Shown one piece after another: positions 1 to 11,473 of a stretch of 64,000 nucleotides of DNA. The notes beneath the pieces were generated by a model. The model saw only the letters and a program-made list of their open reading frames with translations, did not search any database and had not been told where the DNA came from. The translations under genes were made by a program, and so were the position numbers. Source of the stretch: Helichrysum umbraculigerum (taxonomy: Eukaryota; Streptophyta; Magnoliopsida; Asterales; Asteraceae); assembly GCA_949592205.1 (NCBI GenBank), contig CATIUR010000001.1, forward strand, positions 39,573,001 through 39,637,000. The letters run 5' to 3'. Each line of letters opens with the position of its first letter. Positions within the stretch are counted from its first letter, which is position 1.

Positions 1-541
1 CAAGCATTTCATTTCTCAAAATAAAGTTTGTGGAAGACACATGTCGTCCATCACATCTGATAGATGTGTCACAATGATATGAGCATGAAGGCGCATAGGT
101 ACAGTTGGCAAGATGTGAGCGTCGAGAACAGGTCAAAACAGGTTGGCCAGAGTAGACTCGGAAATCGGTTCCATCCATTTCGATAATCTTCTAAATAACA
201 GTTCATGCGCTAAGTATTATCATACATACAATAGTATTACACTAAATAACCAAATCTTCAATTAACACAATTTAGGAGGCTGAATGCATTAAAGAGACAC
301 TTCATTCGACTTACGATTCATTCCATCAATTTGACCAACCTCTTTGACCTGTTCCCCTAATAGCCAAATATATTGTTGAACCCAGTTGACCATTTATATT
401 TAAATGAGTCAATATTGCCACTTCAATTATAGAAGTCTAAATAACATAACAGAAACCGAGTGGCCATTTATTAATTAGCATCTCAGAGAGATTTAGAAAG
501 AAAAATGGAACTACAGCAAATATAAAAAAACTTCAATAGAC
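1..541. other. non-coding flank or intron of the SWIB/Plus-3 gene
   Basis: I see no convincing coding sequence here. On the minus strand this lies downstream of the SWIB/Plus-3 exon and begins with a plausible GT donor at 541-540, so it is probably intron or 3' sequence of that gene. Several TTGACC-type words occur around 330-395. Confidence 0.4.
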
Positions 542-1262
542 CTGTAACTGGATGAAGTTGATGCGAGTTCTTCTGCGAGATATCATTTGGATCAGACTTT
601 ATCCTAATGTAACTACCCAATAGCTTGCCCTCAAAGCTCTCGGGGTGCTTAACAAGCTCCTCAACTAAACTCTTCTTCAGATATAAAAGCTTAATATTTT
701 CGGGAATAATAGCTGCAAAGCAGCTTACTGGAGTTTCTAATGTTTTTTTCTTTGGACTCTGAGCTTTTTTCTCAGAACTAGAAATCTTTTGCTTCTTGCA
801 GGTTGAATTAAAGTCGTCATATTCATCTGAACTATACAGATGCTCATCTTCAGAGGAATCGTTGTTCTCAGCAAAATGCGACTCCAGCAGCTCATGTATT
901 TTATTTCGAGGAATCGATTTCTTTCCAAATAAAGAAAAAAGCCTCTCATCACAGTCAACCTTTTTCTTTCTTATAGGATTAATAAGGTTAAGGTTATTAA
1001 CATAATTGTTAATAATGGAAGTCACATCAATGTGAGAGAGCTGCTTCCCAATATCCTTGCCAATTGATTGGAGAAACTCAATCAACAACTTAGAACCCCA
1101 CCCAACAAACTCCATTTTCTTTGTCTTGACTTTTCTTCTGTGCTTTACAGGACTCAGCGTCTTCCCATTACGCTCCGCCACCCATTCGAATCCCTTCCCC
1201 ATTTCCATTCCAGCACAACAACAGATAGTAGAATCCTCAATCGAGCCCTTGATTGACTGGTA
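542..1262 (-). CDS. exon of a SWIB and Plus-3 domain protein (partial host gene)
   Basis: The reading frame is open for about 240 residues. It begins with a Cys-rich stretch (STICCCAGMEMG), then a basic linker, then a SWIB/MDM2-like domain starting at EFVGWGSK and including IGKDIGKQLSHIDVTSIINN, CDERLFSLFGKKSIPRNKI and the acidic NNDSSEDE. A Ser/Lys-rich linker (KKQKISSSEKK) follows, then the start of a Plus-3 domain (IPENIKLLYLKKSLVEEL, GSYIRIKSDPNDISQKNSHQ, PVTG). This domain order is known from plant nuclear proteins that link chromatin and transcription elongation, often with PHD and GYF domains. I chose exon borders by splice sites: acceptor TTTCTACAG just upstream of 1262 and donor CAG/GT at 542/541, which splits the Gly codon of PVTG as expected for a Plus-3 domain. 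No other exon was recognised, so this may be one exon of an intact gene or an isolated fragment. This is the only convincing host-gene sequence in the window. Confidence 0.7.
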
Positions 1263-2168
1263 CTGTAGAAACTGCACTTCAACGCGGAAACAGGACTTAT
1301 AAGAAAGCTAATTATCTGCTTAATAAACAGTTTGAGATAACCATATGTACCAAGATGCTTATCGAGAACTACTTCTACACCCTAAAATAAGCCAATAAAC
1401 ATATATATACATAAGCTATTCAAACTACTCATCTACGTTCATAAAAACCCAATAAACGGTAAAATGCAATACCAGTTTTTAAAACGCATTAAGCCTGCTT
1501 ATCAATTATATTTCCTCAATGTACCACAAGTAGCTCCGCAGATGTATAAACACACAATCAAACTACACCCAATTTAAGTAAACTATATTCGAACCTCGAA
1601 AACAGCCGGATAACAAAACCAAGTCAACCGACCAACAATTTATGTATAGAAATAAAAACTCAACAACAGTTGAATGAGTCAATGCATATGTCTATATATA
1701 TATATAGATTACAGTCTTACAGAAGATACAAAATAAAATACATTGATGAAAAATACAACTATAGGCAATCAGAATCAAATATGAACCCTAAAAAAACTTT
1801 AATGTCGTCAGTTACGTTATGATATGTTCCTCTATTTCTAAATCGGGGATTAAAGAGTATATATTACCTAGAATGTTGAAATTCCGATTTCTAATTTCAT
1901 CGTGATGCTGTTCTTCATCTCGATTTAGGTTTTAATATCATGCGCGAGATGGATGGGGGAGTGATTACGGCGAGGAGAGCGATGAGTGACGTTTCAAGGA
2001 GCTATTTTGTTATTCATTTTGTTGCAGTTGATAGTTGCAAAGAAATACACTTGTCAAAAAGAAGCCGCAACCTAAGGTTAGGTCAAGGTTGGTGATGGTT
2101 ACTCATGGACACGTGTAGTAATCGTACGGGGATGTTTGGTAAGGAGCTTTTGAAATATTTTAGCTTAT
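1263..2168. other. AT-rich non-coding sequence, possible 5' introns of the upstream gene
   Basis: No coding sequence is supported. A short (TA)n run lies near 1693-1708. On the minus strand a possible short first exon lies at about 1870-1935, but its reading frame ends at once, so I do not call it. Confidence 0.3.
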
Positions 2169-2171
2169 TAA

Positions 2172-2486
2172 GACCATCAGCAATGCATTACACTCTTGAA
2201 GGGTGTAATGCTATGCCACATATACTTTATTTACACACTCACAATTAAACACAAAATATTAAAAAGAAACAATACCGAATAGTACAAAAATGGAGAGAGA
2301 GAGGATCACATTATGTGAGGGGGTGTATGAGGTGGGACCTAATTATCGTTTTAAGTTGAGTTTGTACAGACTCACACTCTCATTTAGACTATGTCCTAGC
2401 TGGAAGACTCACAATGCATGAAACGCTGCCACTTCATCGTTTGTGTTTCTATTCAATGGTGCCACACATCCTCACTGTGGATGCTC
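2172..2486. mobile_element. Tourist-like MITE (PIF/Harbinger type), 315 bp
   Basis: Terminal inverted repeats GACCATCAGCAATG (left) and GAGCATCCACAGTG (reverse complement of the right end) match at 10 of 14 positions. The element is flanked on both sides by TAA (2169-2171 and 2487-2489), the usual three-base target duplication of PIF/Harbinger MITEs. There is no coding capacity. A second element of the same kind lies at 56176-56541. Confidence 0.75.
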
Positions 2487-2489
2487 TAA

Positions 2490-3109
2490 GCTTCTATCAA
2501 AAAGCAAAAATTAGGGAGCGTTTTGTAAAATATTTAATGACAATTTTATGAAATAGTAGTAAGTTTGATTGGAGGATTTTAAATATTATTCAATCAGTAA
2601 TCTAGTATTATATAATTAACTAAGGGATTTACAAATCATTATGGGTAAGAGGAATTTAAATTCTTAATAACACGGTACTTTCATCTTTTAAGTTGTACAA
2701 ATTTGCTCATCTTCTAGTATGTCTTTCATTGCTTTAATCAAACATCGAGCTACGATCCTCCATTTTCTTCCTTTAATCATCGGGAAACCATCATCGATCC
2801 TCCATCGATGGACCTCTCTCATCGTGCCTTCTTCGTCGGACCTCCATCGTCAGTTCTTCATCTTCGGTCTTCTATCATTGGTGTGCTCTAGTTATCACTC
2901 CTTGAAGCTAGACTTGGAAATGAGGTTTTTGACTCTTTGTAATCACAGTTTGTAAGAAAGAGGGTAGACAATCACAACATTTCTAGTATAGCTACTTGCG
3001 TGTTTGATTTATATATTATTAATTGTATGTAATTGATATTTATTGAGAATTTAACATATATGCTAATTCATATCACGGAGGCATAAAGCTCATAAAAAAA
3101 TTATAGTGT
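2490..3109. other. AT-rich sequence without recognised genes
   Basis: A 78-codon open frame at 2719-2955 is low in complexity, rich in CCATCG/ATCCTCC repeats and resembles no protein family I know. Nothing else stands out. Confidence 0.3.
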
Positions 3110-4549
3110 AATCTTATCTGACGTTTAAGTTGAAGAAATGAACGAAAAAGAGACTAAAATGAAGAAAAGAGAAGCAAAGACCAAGAGTTAAAAAGAATCG
3201 GGCTTAAAATAGAGACCAAACCCATATTATTAAAGTATTGGGACTTAAAAAGAATTAAAATCGGATTAAAAAGTAGATGAAGCCCAAAATTCAAGTCAGC
3301 CCGAAAGTAAGAAGATTCTAGAATTCAACCCTCAACCGACGGTTGAACAGCTCAACCTACGGTTGCACTTAAAAGATGGAAGGCGGTGGAGATCGCCGAG
3401 TTTGACTTGGACACAAAGGAATCCAACCAACGGTTGGAAGGCTCAATCCACGGTTGGAATGGCAAATCTGAAAACGATAAATAGAGACTTCGGCCAAACC
3501 ATTTGATATACGAATTTTAGAGAGCAAAGTCGATTGTAGGGTTTGAAGAACGACTTAAGGTCGAATTTGAAGGCTAGGAGCTAGGGATTGAAGACCTTCA
3601 ACCCTAACGAAGAATAGTTCGGTTTCTTTGGTTTGATTCTTGATCTTTTACTTATTAGATGAACGTTTATTTGTATTTAGATTTTGTTTCTTTCGATTTG
3701 AATATGAACTAAGTTTCTTTAACATATTTATTTAGATGAATGATGTTTATATGATTATTTGATTATATGTTTATGTTGGTTTGATTTTATGAATGTTTAT
3801 TAAGATTATATCTATGTTGATTATATGATTAAGAGATTCATGCTATAGTGAACGCTTGTATGATATTGATTAACTATTTAGGTTTATGTTTTAATGATAG
3901 CTGAAAACCTGACCAGGCAATAAAATTAGAATTATAACTGGATTAAACTATAATTGATTAGATAATAACATTCGAGACCCCGAAGTTAGTTAATCTTAGT
4001 ATTCTTTGAAGGACTTAATTATATGATAGTTGAACCCGCTCAAGGAGGCTATCTACTTCTATATTTAAGCATAAAATCAACCAACTAATAAAAATAAATA
4101 TATAGGAGAGTTTGAATATAAACATAACTAGTCTAAATAAATATATCTCCTATCTATCTTGTCTTAATAGTTTTTATATTACTTCAATTGTTTAAGTTTA
4201 CTTTAATTCAGTATCAAATTAAATACGTTCGCGCGGAACTAAAACGCCCCCCTTTATCTGGATATTATTTGTAAATATAGGATTGAATTAATTTATAGGG
4301 AGGATACTATCTTTTGACAGCTCAATCCTCATGGTTGCACCCCTAGGCACAAGTCATCCTCGTACCGGGCTTGGACCATGTCTCCCGAACAATCTCAGTA
4401 CATATGGCATTTTAAATCACCATTCCCTATGGTTCGACTCGGACTTACCAAAGCTATATTATTATATGAACGAGTTATTCTTGCATGTATTGTGTGATAT
4501 TATTATTTAGTATTTCCATTATTTAAAACTTGTTATTTTTAAACATACT
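3110..4549 (+). mobile_element. LTR-like fragment of a retrotransposon (probably Ty3 type)
   Basis: The block is non-coding. Near its right end, about 4424-4450, it carries a phrase of the form CCCTATGGTTCGACTCGGAC, which I associate with the U5 region of large plant Ty3 LTRs. Upstream there is a leader-like stretch ending around 3540-3660. I could not find matching TG/CA ends or a target duplication, so the boundaries are approximate. It adjoins the copia remnant that starts near 4556. Confidence 0.35.
3333..3457. repeat. four near-palindromic CAACCnACGGTTG repeats
   Basis: Four copies of one palindromic word lie within 125 bp: CAACCGACGGTTG (3333), CAACCTACGGTTG (3353), CCAACCAACGGTTGG (3423) and CAATCCACGGTTGG (3444). 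Each contains AACGG or ACGG on one or both strands. Confidence 0.7.
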
Positions 4550-4555
4550 AAAACA

Positions 4556-5673
4556 CACATCACTACTCCCTCAAATACCACATCAGAAGTTGCACCAATT
4601 ATGGGATAGCAACAATCAAACAAAAGAAAGAGAAAACTTATTAATGTGGATGAAGAGGAAGAATCTGATGATGATACGATCAAGAGTGCTGCTCATCAGG
4701 ATAAGAAACAGAAAAATATTGTTAGCTCAAGCTCTGATTAAGAATTTATGGGAGAAGAAGAGTGTCTGAAGAAACAGTCCAAAAAGCTCAACATTCCCCT
4801 TCTTGAGTTGCAAGCTGCTCTAGCACAAGAAATATCAAGAGAGCTGGAAAAAGAAAAAGAGATAGAGATTGTGAAACTTATTTCTGAGCTTAAATTCAAT
4901 ATTGAAGAGGAAAGCAAGAAGGGTATCGATGCCCAACACATTTAGGAATAAGTGTTAAGACAAGCTGCAATAAATCTGAGAGAAAAGGATGAGAAGATCA
5001 AAATCATCAAGAACTTCATTGCTTTCAAAAGATTCCCTGAGAAGATCATCAAAGTAAATCCTAAGATCTTTAAGACTCAAAAGCATAAAAATCATCTTGA
5101 GTTGATCAGGGAAGGAAAAATAAGGTAGATATAGTGTTCATCTCTAAACTATAGGTGATTCTTGGTTTGGCAGAGATTGGTGAGGTATGCTCTTGCATCC
5201 AAAATAGCTTAACCACATACAAACCTTCTCTGCTAAAAACTATAGACACTATCATCTCCGATTTGAATGATGCTGAAAGGAATATGGACCTTCCTATCTC
5301 TGAGCTCCAAACTGACCTCAAGGCCTCTTCTTCTAGTGCTTCCAGAAAAAAAGTTAAAAGAACAACCAAAGAAGAGAAGCTTGAACAAATCAATATATTA
5401 CAAAAGATGAGTTTTCTTCTTGATTGCAATGGAACCAATCATGTTCTACCCTCTAGAGTACACTATATGCCAGGAAGAGTAATCAAGACTCCTGAGTATG
5501 GAATGTTCTATGATGATCCCATCACTGGAAAGAGCTTTCAAAGGGCATTTGAGATTCCAATTTCCAAAATAGAGCATCTTGCAGCTGTAAGGTTCATAGG
5601 AAAAGCTAGCAATGCTGATCCTGAGTTTGTGAAGATGATTGATGATGAGCTCAAGCTGAGAATGGCACATTAA
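4556..5673 (+). pseudogene. decayed accessory ORF at the 3' end of the copia element
   Basis: One frame reads through a basic, nuclear-localisation-like segment (SNKRKRKLI) followed by acidic DEEEESDDD, then a Lys/Glu-rich coiled coil (ELQAALAQEISRELEKEKEI). It is broken by stops at about 4607, 4739 and 4943. A clean 172-codon frame at 5155-5673 follows, containing SSSASRKKVKRTTKEEKLEQ and a globular-looking C-terminus (EYGMFYDDPITGKSFQRAFE). I recognise none of the protease, integrase, reverse transcriptase or RNase H motifs. Its place between the missing pol and the polypurine tract is where some plant copia lineages carry an extra, sometimes called env-like, ORF; that identity is inference. 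The solo LTR inserted 10 bp after the TAA stop. Confidence 0.45.
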
Positions 5674-5683
5674 ACTGGCGACA

Positions 5684-8230
5684 TGTAACACCCGCCAAAT
5701 TAGGACTAGTAATTAGTGCCTAATTCTCTGTTAATACATGTAATTAGTTCTGTGTTAGGCTAATTAATGTATCGAATTATATATTGATGAATATATACAA
5801 ACTATGCGATTTGATTAAATCGTACGCAATTTAAATCGAATGTATTTCGGTTCCATAAATACGGACGTTGGTGACACAATTTATATTTAAGTATAAAACA
5901 TTTTCTGAAAACATTACTGGGTCCAAACTACTGTTTAAATGTTATTCCCAAAGTTGTCCCGCTTCGTACAATTAAAACTTACCTAATTAACAACAAAATA
6001 CGCAAATTATTTAAATCACATTTTAAATCTTTAAATTATTAGATAATTGGTAAAACAATTTAATTAAATTATTAAACAAAATTCGTATTTTAAAATGGAT
6101 AATTAACGCGTGAAATTTTCATTAAAACGTTAAATGACGGAGAAAACGAACACCACGCGGAGCAGAGACGGAGACTGAAAATGGGGGACTTAACCTCCCA
6201 TTTTCCTCTTTCTTTTCTCATTTCTCATTCCTCTCTCTCTCTCTCCTCTCTTCCTTTTTCTCTCAAACAAACCACCACCAACATCACACTAATCCATCAA
6301 ATAACACCATGAAACGCACTCGGATCATCAAGATTTTTAGAGATTCACGACCACCTTGCAACGATCTACACTTCTATCTTTTCGGATTTTCAATCCGACA
6401 CTTTGTAAGTTTCCGACAAAATCCCGAAACCACTCGATTCTTAGTATTTTCACTTGATAGTCGTTTATATAACTTATATATGTCCATTACAAAGTGCAGA
6501 ACACAATTGTATAGCTTAAAAATGAGTTTGAATTGGGTTTTGACCGGAAAAATCTAGGCAGTCGAAACTTTCTGGGCTGGTGTTCTTCAATGCGACACAA
6601 GCCTTGTGTCGCATGTTATGTCGTATTTTGCATGTTGTGTCGTATAAAATCCTCTATGTCGTATTTTGTGTCGTATGAAGCCAGTTATGTCGTATCCTAT
6701 GCGACATAATATTGTGTCGTACCTTATGTCGCAAATACCATGCGACACAACCCTTATGTCGCTATTGATTTAGCATCGAACGCTTATGCTACACAACCCT
6801 TGTGTCGCTAAGCTCTTGTGTCGCATTCCTATGCGACACAACCCTTGTGTCGCATGACAAACTTTTGTGTCGCATATTGTGTCGCAAAACACAGAAAACT
6901 CAGATTTTTACTAAGTGTCGAGACTCGAAATTTATCACTCGATTTTACCCGAATTCAGATCCCAGATGCGTTTTTCGCCAAAGCAATATAGTAGAAATAA
7001 AAATTTTTCGAGCTGACCTGGCATCTCGACCCCAGCCAGGGGCCAGCCCCTTGGACCCCGCCAGGGGCGCTGCCCCCGGACCCTCGTACTTAGATTCCGT
7101 AAGCACATTTCTCACCAAGTGTCAAACTTATATGACTTCAAAACGCTTATACAATACAACTTTTCAAACATAATGGAATATACTTTTCGAGTATAACACT
7201 TCGAAATTAATGTGATAACATCAGGACTATTATTACAATTAATCACCAATGGGCCGTACACGTTTTCAAACACTTAACAAATCAACCAAATCGTAGTAAT
7301 TTGGACATATATATAGTTGTGTAACAACTACAAGGGTGATCTTTTGAGATACCCAATCATGTTTATAACCATCGCGTGTCGTGGACACCCTCAGGTTACA
7401 AGTCTTTGGACTTCATCACTGGGCTAATCAACTTACGTTTATTTAAACGCTTTCAGACTCAGGTGAGTCTCATAGCCCCTCTTTTTACTATTTTACTCAG
7501 GGGTGTGATATATTGCTCATTTTAACATGTGAACGCAAGTACAAACATTTCATATACTACATGAGTTTTTCACAACTAATCATTTAAAGTCCTCCGTCAG
7601 CATAGTTGTTAATACGTTGTAGCGTGAATATTAGTATATGGTACCATATAGGATTGACCCTCCTCGTTCGGGTTAGAAAGCACTAACCGGGTAAACGGAC
7701 GTACTAATATTTGGGAAGACGAATGTTGATTAGGCATTGATGGAGGCACCTCGCCCGGAATTCTCTATAGGGGACCCGGCCCTCGAGTTAAGCTCAACTA
7801 TGTGCTCATGGCTATATACACGATTACTATTATTTTATTTGCTGGATGTAAATCAGTATGAAATCTTGCGGTTCATACTATATTACTTGATTTCAAACCT
7901 GTGAGCTCACCAGCTTTAGCTGACCCAGTTTAGCATGTATCGCAGGTACCAAGCAGTAAGGTTGCTTCAGGACTTTTAGCTCGAGTCAGCATACAGACGT
8001 TTGAGATTTTCTTACATTAGTATATTTTGTACAAGTACTTATGTACTGAAATCTCCTTTTATTTAAACTCGAGCTATGTAAAGCTATAAATGTTGTAAAC
8101 ATTTCAATGTCAATATATTTTTGTTAAAACGACGCATATAGAGTCGTTTACTATATATCTTTGTGCTTTGTTATTGATTAGTAACACCCAAATCGTGCTT
8201 CCGCAAATCATTAAATTTGGGGGTGTTACA
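5684..8230 (+). mobile_element. solo LTR of a Ty3-type element, target duplication CGACA
   Basis: The block starts TGTAACACCCGCC and ends GGGTGTTACA. It is flanked by CGACA on both sides (5679-5683 and 8231-8235), a perfect five-base target duplication, so both ends are certain. At 2547 bp with no internal region it is a solo LTR. Its features are an array of TGTGTCGCA words (6590-6891), a GC-rich GGGGCGCTGCCCCCGGACC-type block near 7035-7085, and a good splice donor (CAG/GTGAGT, intron start 7463) and acceptor (CGCAG/G, intron end 7945). A second, interrupted copy of this family lies at 34398-36402. Confidence 0.9.
6590..6891. repeat. array of TTGTGTCGCA/TGCGACACAA words with perfect hairpins
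   Basis: The 300-bp block is built almost entirely from TGTGTCGCA, TATGTCGTA and their complements. Two perfect hairpins occur: 6590-6614 (11-bp arms ATGCGACACAA/TTGTGTCGCAT, 3-base loop) and 6831-6855 (the same arms, loop CCC). The homologous LTR at 34398 carries a similar array at about 35401-35690. Confidence 0.85.
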
Positions 8231-8436
8231 CGACACATATCTAAAAATCAAGCAAGAATATGAAGATATCGTGTTGTAATGAATCATATGTAAAATTTCT
8301 GATTATGATATAAAATGCAAAGTTTATTATATTCTGCTATTTATTTATGTTTAAAGTATACTTGTAAAATTCTCAAAAACGTATTAAAAGTAGTCTCTGA
8401 ATGAAAAATCTTAGAGTTGAATTATCATAAATAAAT

Positions 8437-8445
8437 AGGGGGAGA
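8437..8445 (+). promoter_or_regulatory. copia polypurine tract
   Basis: AGGGGGAGA lies directly before the TGTTGG start of the LTR. It would prime plus-strand DNA synthesis in the copia replication cycle. Confidence 0.8.
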
Positions 8446-8446
8446 T

Positions 8447-9470
8447 TGTTGGGTCACTGACCCTTCCTCTATAATCTATGTATAACAAAACTTTAAGTCA
8501 AATAGACGTTGTCAAAATTTGAGTAGCGACACTACTTGTCTTGATAAACTTAAGTAGCTTATCATTCACTACTATGTGTTAAGTAGTGATTACATGTAAA
8601 TAAACTTAGGTTTATTTCTCACTGTCATAAGTTGGGCAGTGACCCTTTTGTAACTTGTAAAACTCATCAGCGCGCATAATACGCTGATTCAACACTAGGA
8701 TCATCTGTTCAAATTACAGAAAAAACTAATTGAAGCCTTTATTCAAGTCAGAGACTTAAGATAAAGATAGAAGATCACTGATTGAAGTGGAAGATCAATA
8801 GTGTTTTTATATTATCCAATAGCTATTATCCAGCACATTGCACGAGTCTGACAAATACCCGTGTACCCGAGAAGGTTCACCCATAAAGGTGGATATTGGT
8901 TGTATATTTTTTGTGTAAAGATTTATATAGTCAACCATTCTCCTTTAGAGAAAAAGTACATCACTTTCTCTGTTTATGAATTTATATATATTAACAAAAC
9001 TCCTTCCTAAGAATTGGTTGTTAAAGATTTAATATTTTCAAAAGATCAAGTAAATCTTTGTCAAATATTCAACCGGTTAATGATATTGTTCTAACAATAT
9101 AGCGGATTTATGGCTATATACTCGACTCAACAACAGTATTGATTACACCTTCAAGCATTAAATATAACCTTTGATCTTGAGCAGTCAGTCCTGTTAGTCA
9201 GCAAGCTTTGTGCCAATAATTTAGTTGTATTGAGATCACCGATAGTCATCAGCATCCCTTTGCTGAGTGACTTGTTGTATTTAAATTTGTCATCAAGGAA
9301 CAATTGATTAGATTAGTTAGTCTTATCTTCTTCTGCAGTAATTGTTGTAATGTATTCATTTGACTATTAATCAATAAAATTACTTTAAACTTGAAAAGAT
9401 TGTATTCACCACCCCCTACAATTAATTATTGTTAGTAGTTAATTAAAAGTTAAACTTAAACGGACCAACA
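8447..9470 (+). repeat. copia 3' LTR, 1024 bp
   Basis: It begins TGTTGGGTCACTGACCC and ends GGACCAACA, giving the short inverted ends TGTTGGTC/GACCAACA expected of a copia LTR. Its 3' portion from 8816 onward is part of the tandemly repeated block described next. The sequence after 9470 (AATAT) would be the target-site side, but the matching 5' flank is not in the window. Confidence 0.8.
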
Positions 9471-9892
9471 AATATGCACGGTGTTGTTTTCAAAAGCTAA
9501 TGACTGTGAAGAATGTATCGAGACACGACATGTACATATTTTATTATCCTCACCAACGCATCGAGAACAACCATTCTGGACGACTTATGCTTATTTAATG
9601 GTAAGGCAATAAAAATTACATATATCCTCTTAAATAAACCCAGAGTATATAAAGTCAAACAGACATTGTACACATTTTCATTATTATTACCGCATAAAGA
9701 GTGGATGTATTCATATGTGACTAGAATTAAATACTTAGCTACTTAAAGAGATGCAGTGTGACATATAACGTTAATAAAGACATGAGAATTGGATATAAAT
9801 ATCAATTTATTAATGTTATTAGATTACTAAATACTCTCCCCGTCCCAAAAAATAGTCCATGTTTCCATTTTTGTATGTCCTAAAATCATTGT
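8816..9892 (+). repeat. tandem unit 1: copia LTR end + flank + mariner left end
   Basis: This 1077-bp unit starts at CCAATAGCTATTATCC inside the copia LTR. It runs through the LTR end (9470) and about 360 bp of flank, and stops about 60 bp inside a mariner left end (CTCTCCCCGTCCC...). The next unit begins at 9893 with the same words. Open frames in it are spurious. Confidence 0.9.
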
Positions 9893-10979
9893 CCAATAGC
9901 TATTATCCAGCACATTGCACGAGTCTGACAAATACCCGTGAACCCGAGAAAGTTCACCCATAAAGGTGGATATTGGTTGTATACTCTTTGTGTAAAGATT
10001 TATATAGTCAACCATTCTCCTTTAGAGAAAAAGTACATCACTTTCTCTGTTTATGAATTTTATATATTAACAAAACTCCTTCCTAAGAATTGGTTGTTAA
10101 AGATTTAATATTTTCAAAAGATCAAGTAAATCTTTGTCAAATATTCAACCGGTTAATGATATTGTTCTAACAATATAGTGGATTTATGGCTATATACTCG
10201 ACTCAACAACAGTATTGATTACACCTTCAAGCATTAAATATAACCTTTGATCTTGAGCAGTCAGTCCTGTTAGTCAGCAAGCTTTGTGCCAATAATTTAG
10301 TTGTATTGAGATCACCGATAGTCATCAGCGTCCCTTTGCTAAGTGACTTGTTGTATTTAAATTTGTCATCAAGGAACAATTGATTATATTAGTTAGTCTT
10401 ATCTTCTTCTGCAGTAATTGTTGTAATGTATTCATTTGACTATTAATCAATAAAATTACTTTAAACTTGAAAAGATTGTATTCACCACCCCCTACAATTA
10501 ATTATTGTTAGTAGTTAATTAAAAGTTAAACTTAAATGGACCAACAAATACGCACGGTGTTGTTTTCAAAAGCTAATGACCGTGAAGAATGCATCGAGAC
10601 ACGACATGTACATATTTTATGATCCTCACCAACGCATCGAGAACAACCATTCTGGATGACTTATGCTTATTTCATGGTAAGGCAATAAAAATTACATATA
10701 TATCCTCTTAAACACTTCAAATAAACCCAGAGTATATAAAGTCAAACAGACGTTGTACACATTTTCATTATTATTACCGCATAAAGAGTGGATGTATTCA
10801 TATGTGACTAGAATTAAATACTTAGCTACTTTAAGAGATGCAGTGTGACATATAACGTTAATAAAGACATGAGAATTGGATATAAATATCAATTTATTAA
10901 TGTTATTAGATTACTAAATACTCTCCCCGTCCCAAAAAACAGTCCATGTTTCCATTTTTGTATGTCCTAAAATCATTGT
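9893..10979 (+). repeat. tandem unit 2
   Basis: A near-identical copy of unit 1, 1087 bp long. It has about ten extra bases near 10706-10722 and scattered substitutions. Its LTR end is at 10546. Confidence 0.9.
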
Positions 10980-11473
10980 CCAATAGCTATTATCCAGCAC
11001 ATTGCACGAGTCTGACAAATACCCGTGTACCCGAGAAGGTTCACCCATAAAGGTGGATATTGGTTGTATATTCTTTGTGTAAATATTTATATAGTCAACC
11101 ATTCTCCTTTAGAGAAAAAGTACATCACTTTCTCTGGTTATGAATTTTATATATTAACAAAACTCCTTCCTAAGAATTGGTTGTTAAAGATTTAATATTT
11201 TCAAAAGATCAAGTAAATCTTTGTCAAATATTCAACCGGTTAATGATATTGTTCTAACAATATAGCGGATTTATGGCTATATACTCGACTCAACAACAGT
11301 ATTGATTACACCTTCAAGCATTAAATATAACCTTTGATCTTGAGCAGTCAGTCCTGTTAGTCAGCAAGCTTTGTGCCAATAATTTAGTTGTATTAAGATC
11401 ACCGATAGTCATCAGCGTCCCTTTGCTGAGTGACTTGTTGTATTTAAATTTGTCATCAAGGAACAATTGATTA
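10980..11473 (+). repeat. tandem unit 3, left part
   Basis: This is the first 494 bp of the third unit. It is cut by the Ty3 element at 11474 and resumes at 22793. The last five bases, GATTA, are one copy of the Ty3 target duplication. Confidence 0.9.

Larger units (their letters stand above)
4556..9470 (+). mobile_element. 3' part of a Ty1/copia element, split by a solo LTR
   Basis: The remnant holds, in order, a decayed ORF (4556-5673), a short 3' untranslated stretch (5674-5683 and 8236-8436), a polypurine tract (8437-8445) and a 1024-bp 3' LTR (8447-9470). The AGGGGGAGATTG tract immediately before TGTTGG is characteristic of copia elements. The gag-pol body and 5' LTR are absent; upstream sequence belongs to another element. 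A 2547-bp solo LTR sits between 5683 and 8231. Confidence 0.7.

Noticed and set aside
1870..1935. A first coding exon for the SWIB/Plus-3 gene on the minus strand
   Set aside because: An ATG and a possible donor exist, but the frame meets TAG exactly at the donor and nothing links it to the downstream exon.
2719..2955. A 78-codon plus-strand frame as a small gene
   Set aside because: Simple-sequence bias (CCATCG, ATCCTCC), no promoter-like context and no recognisable motif.
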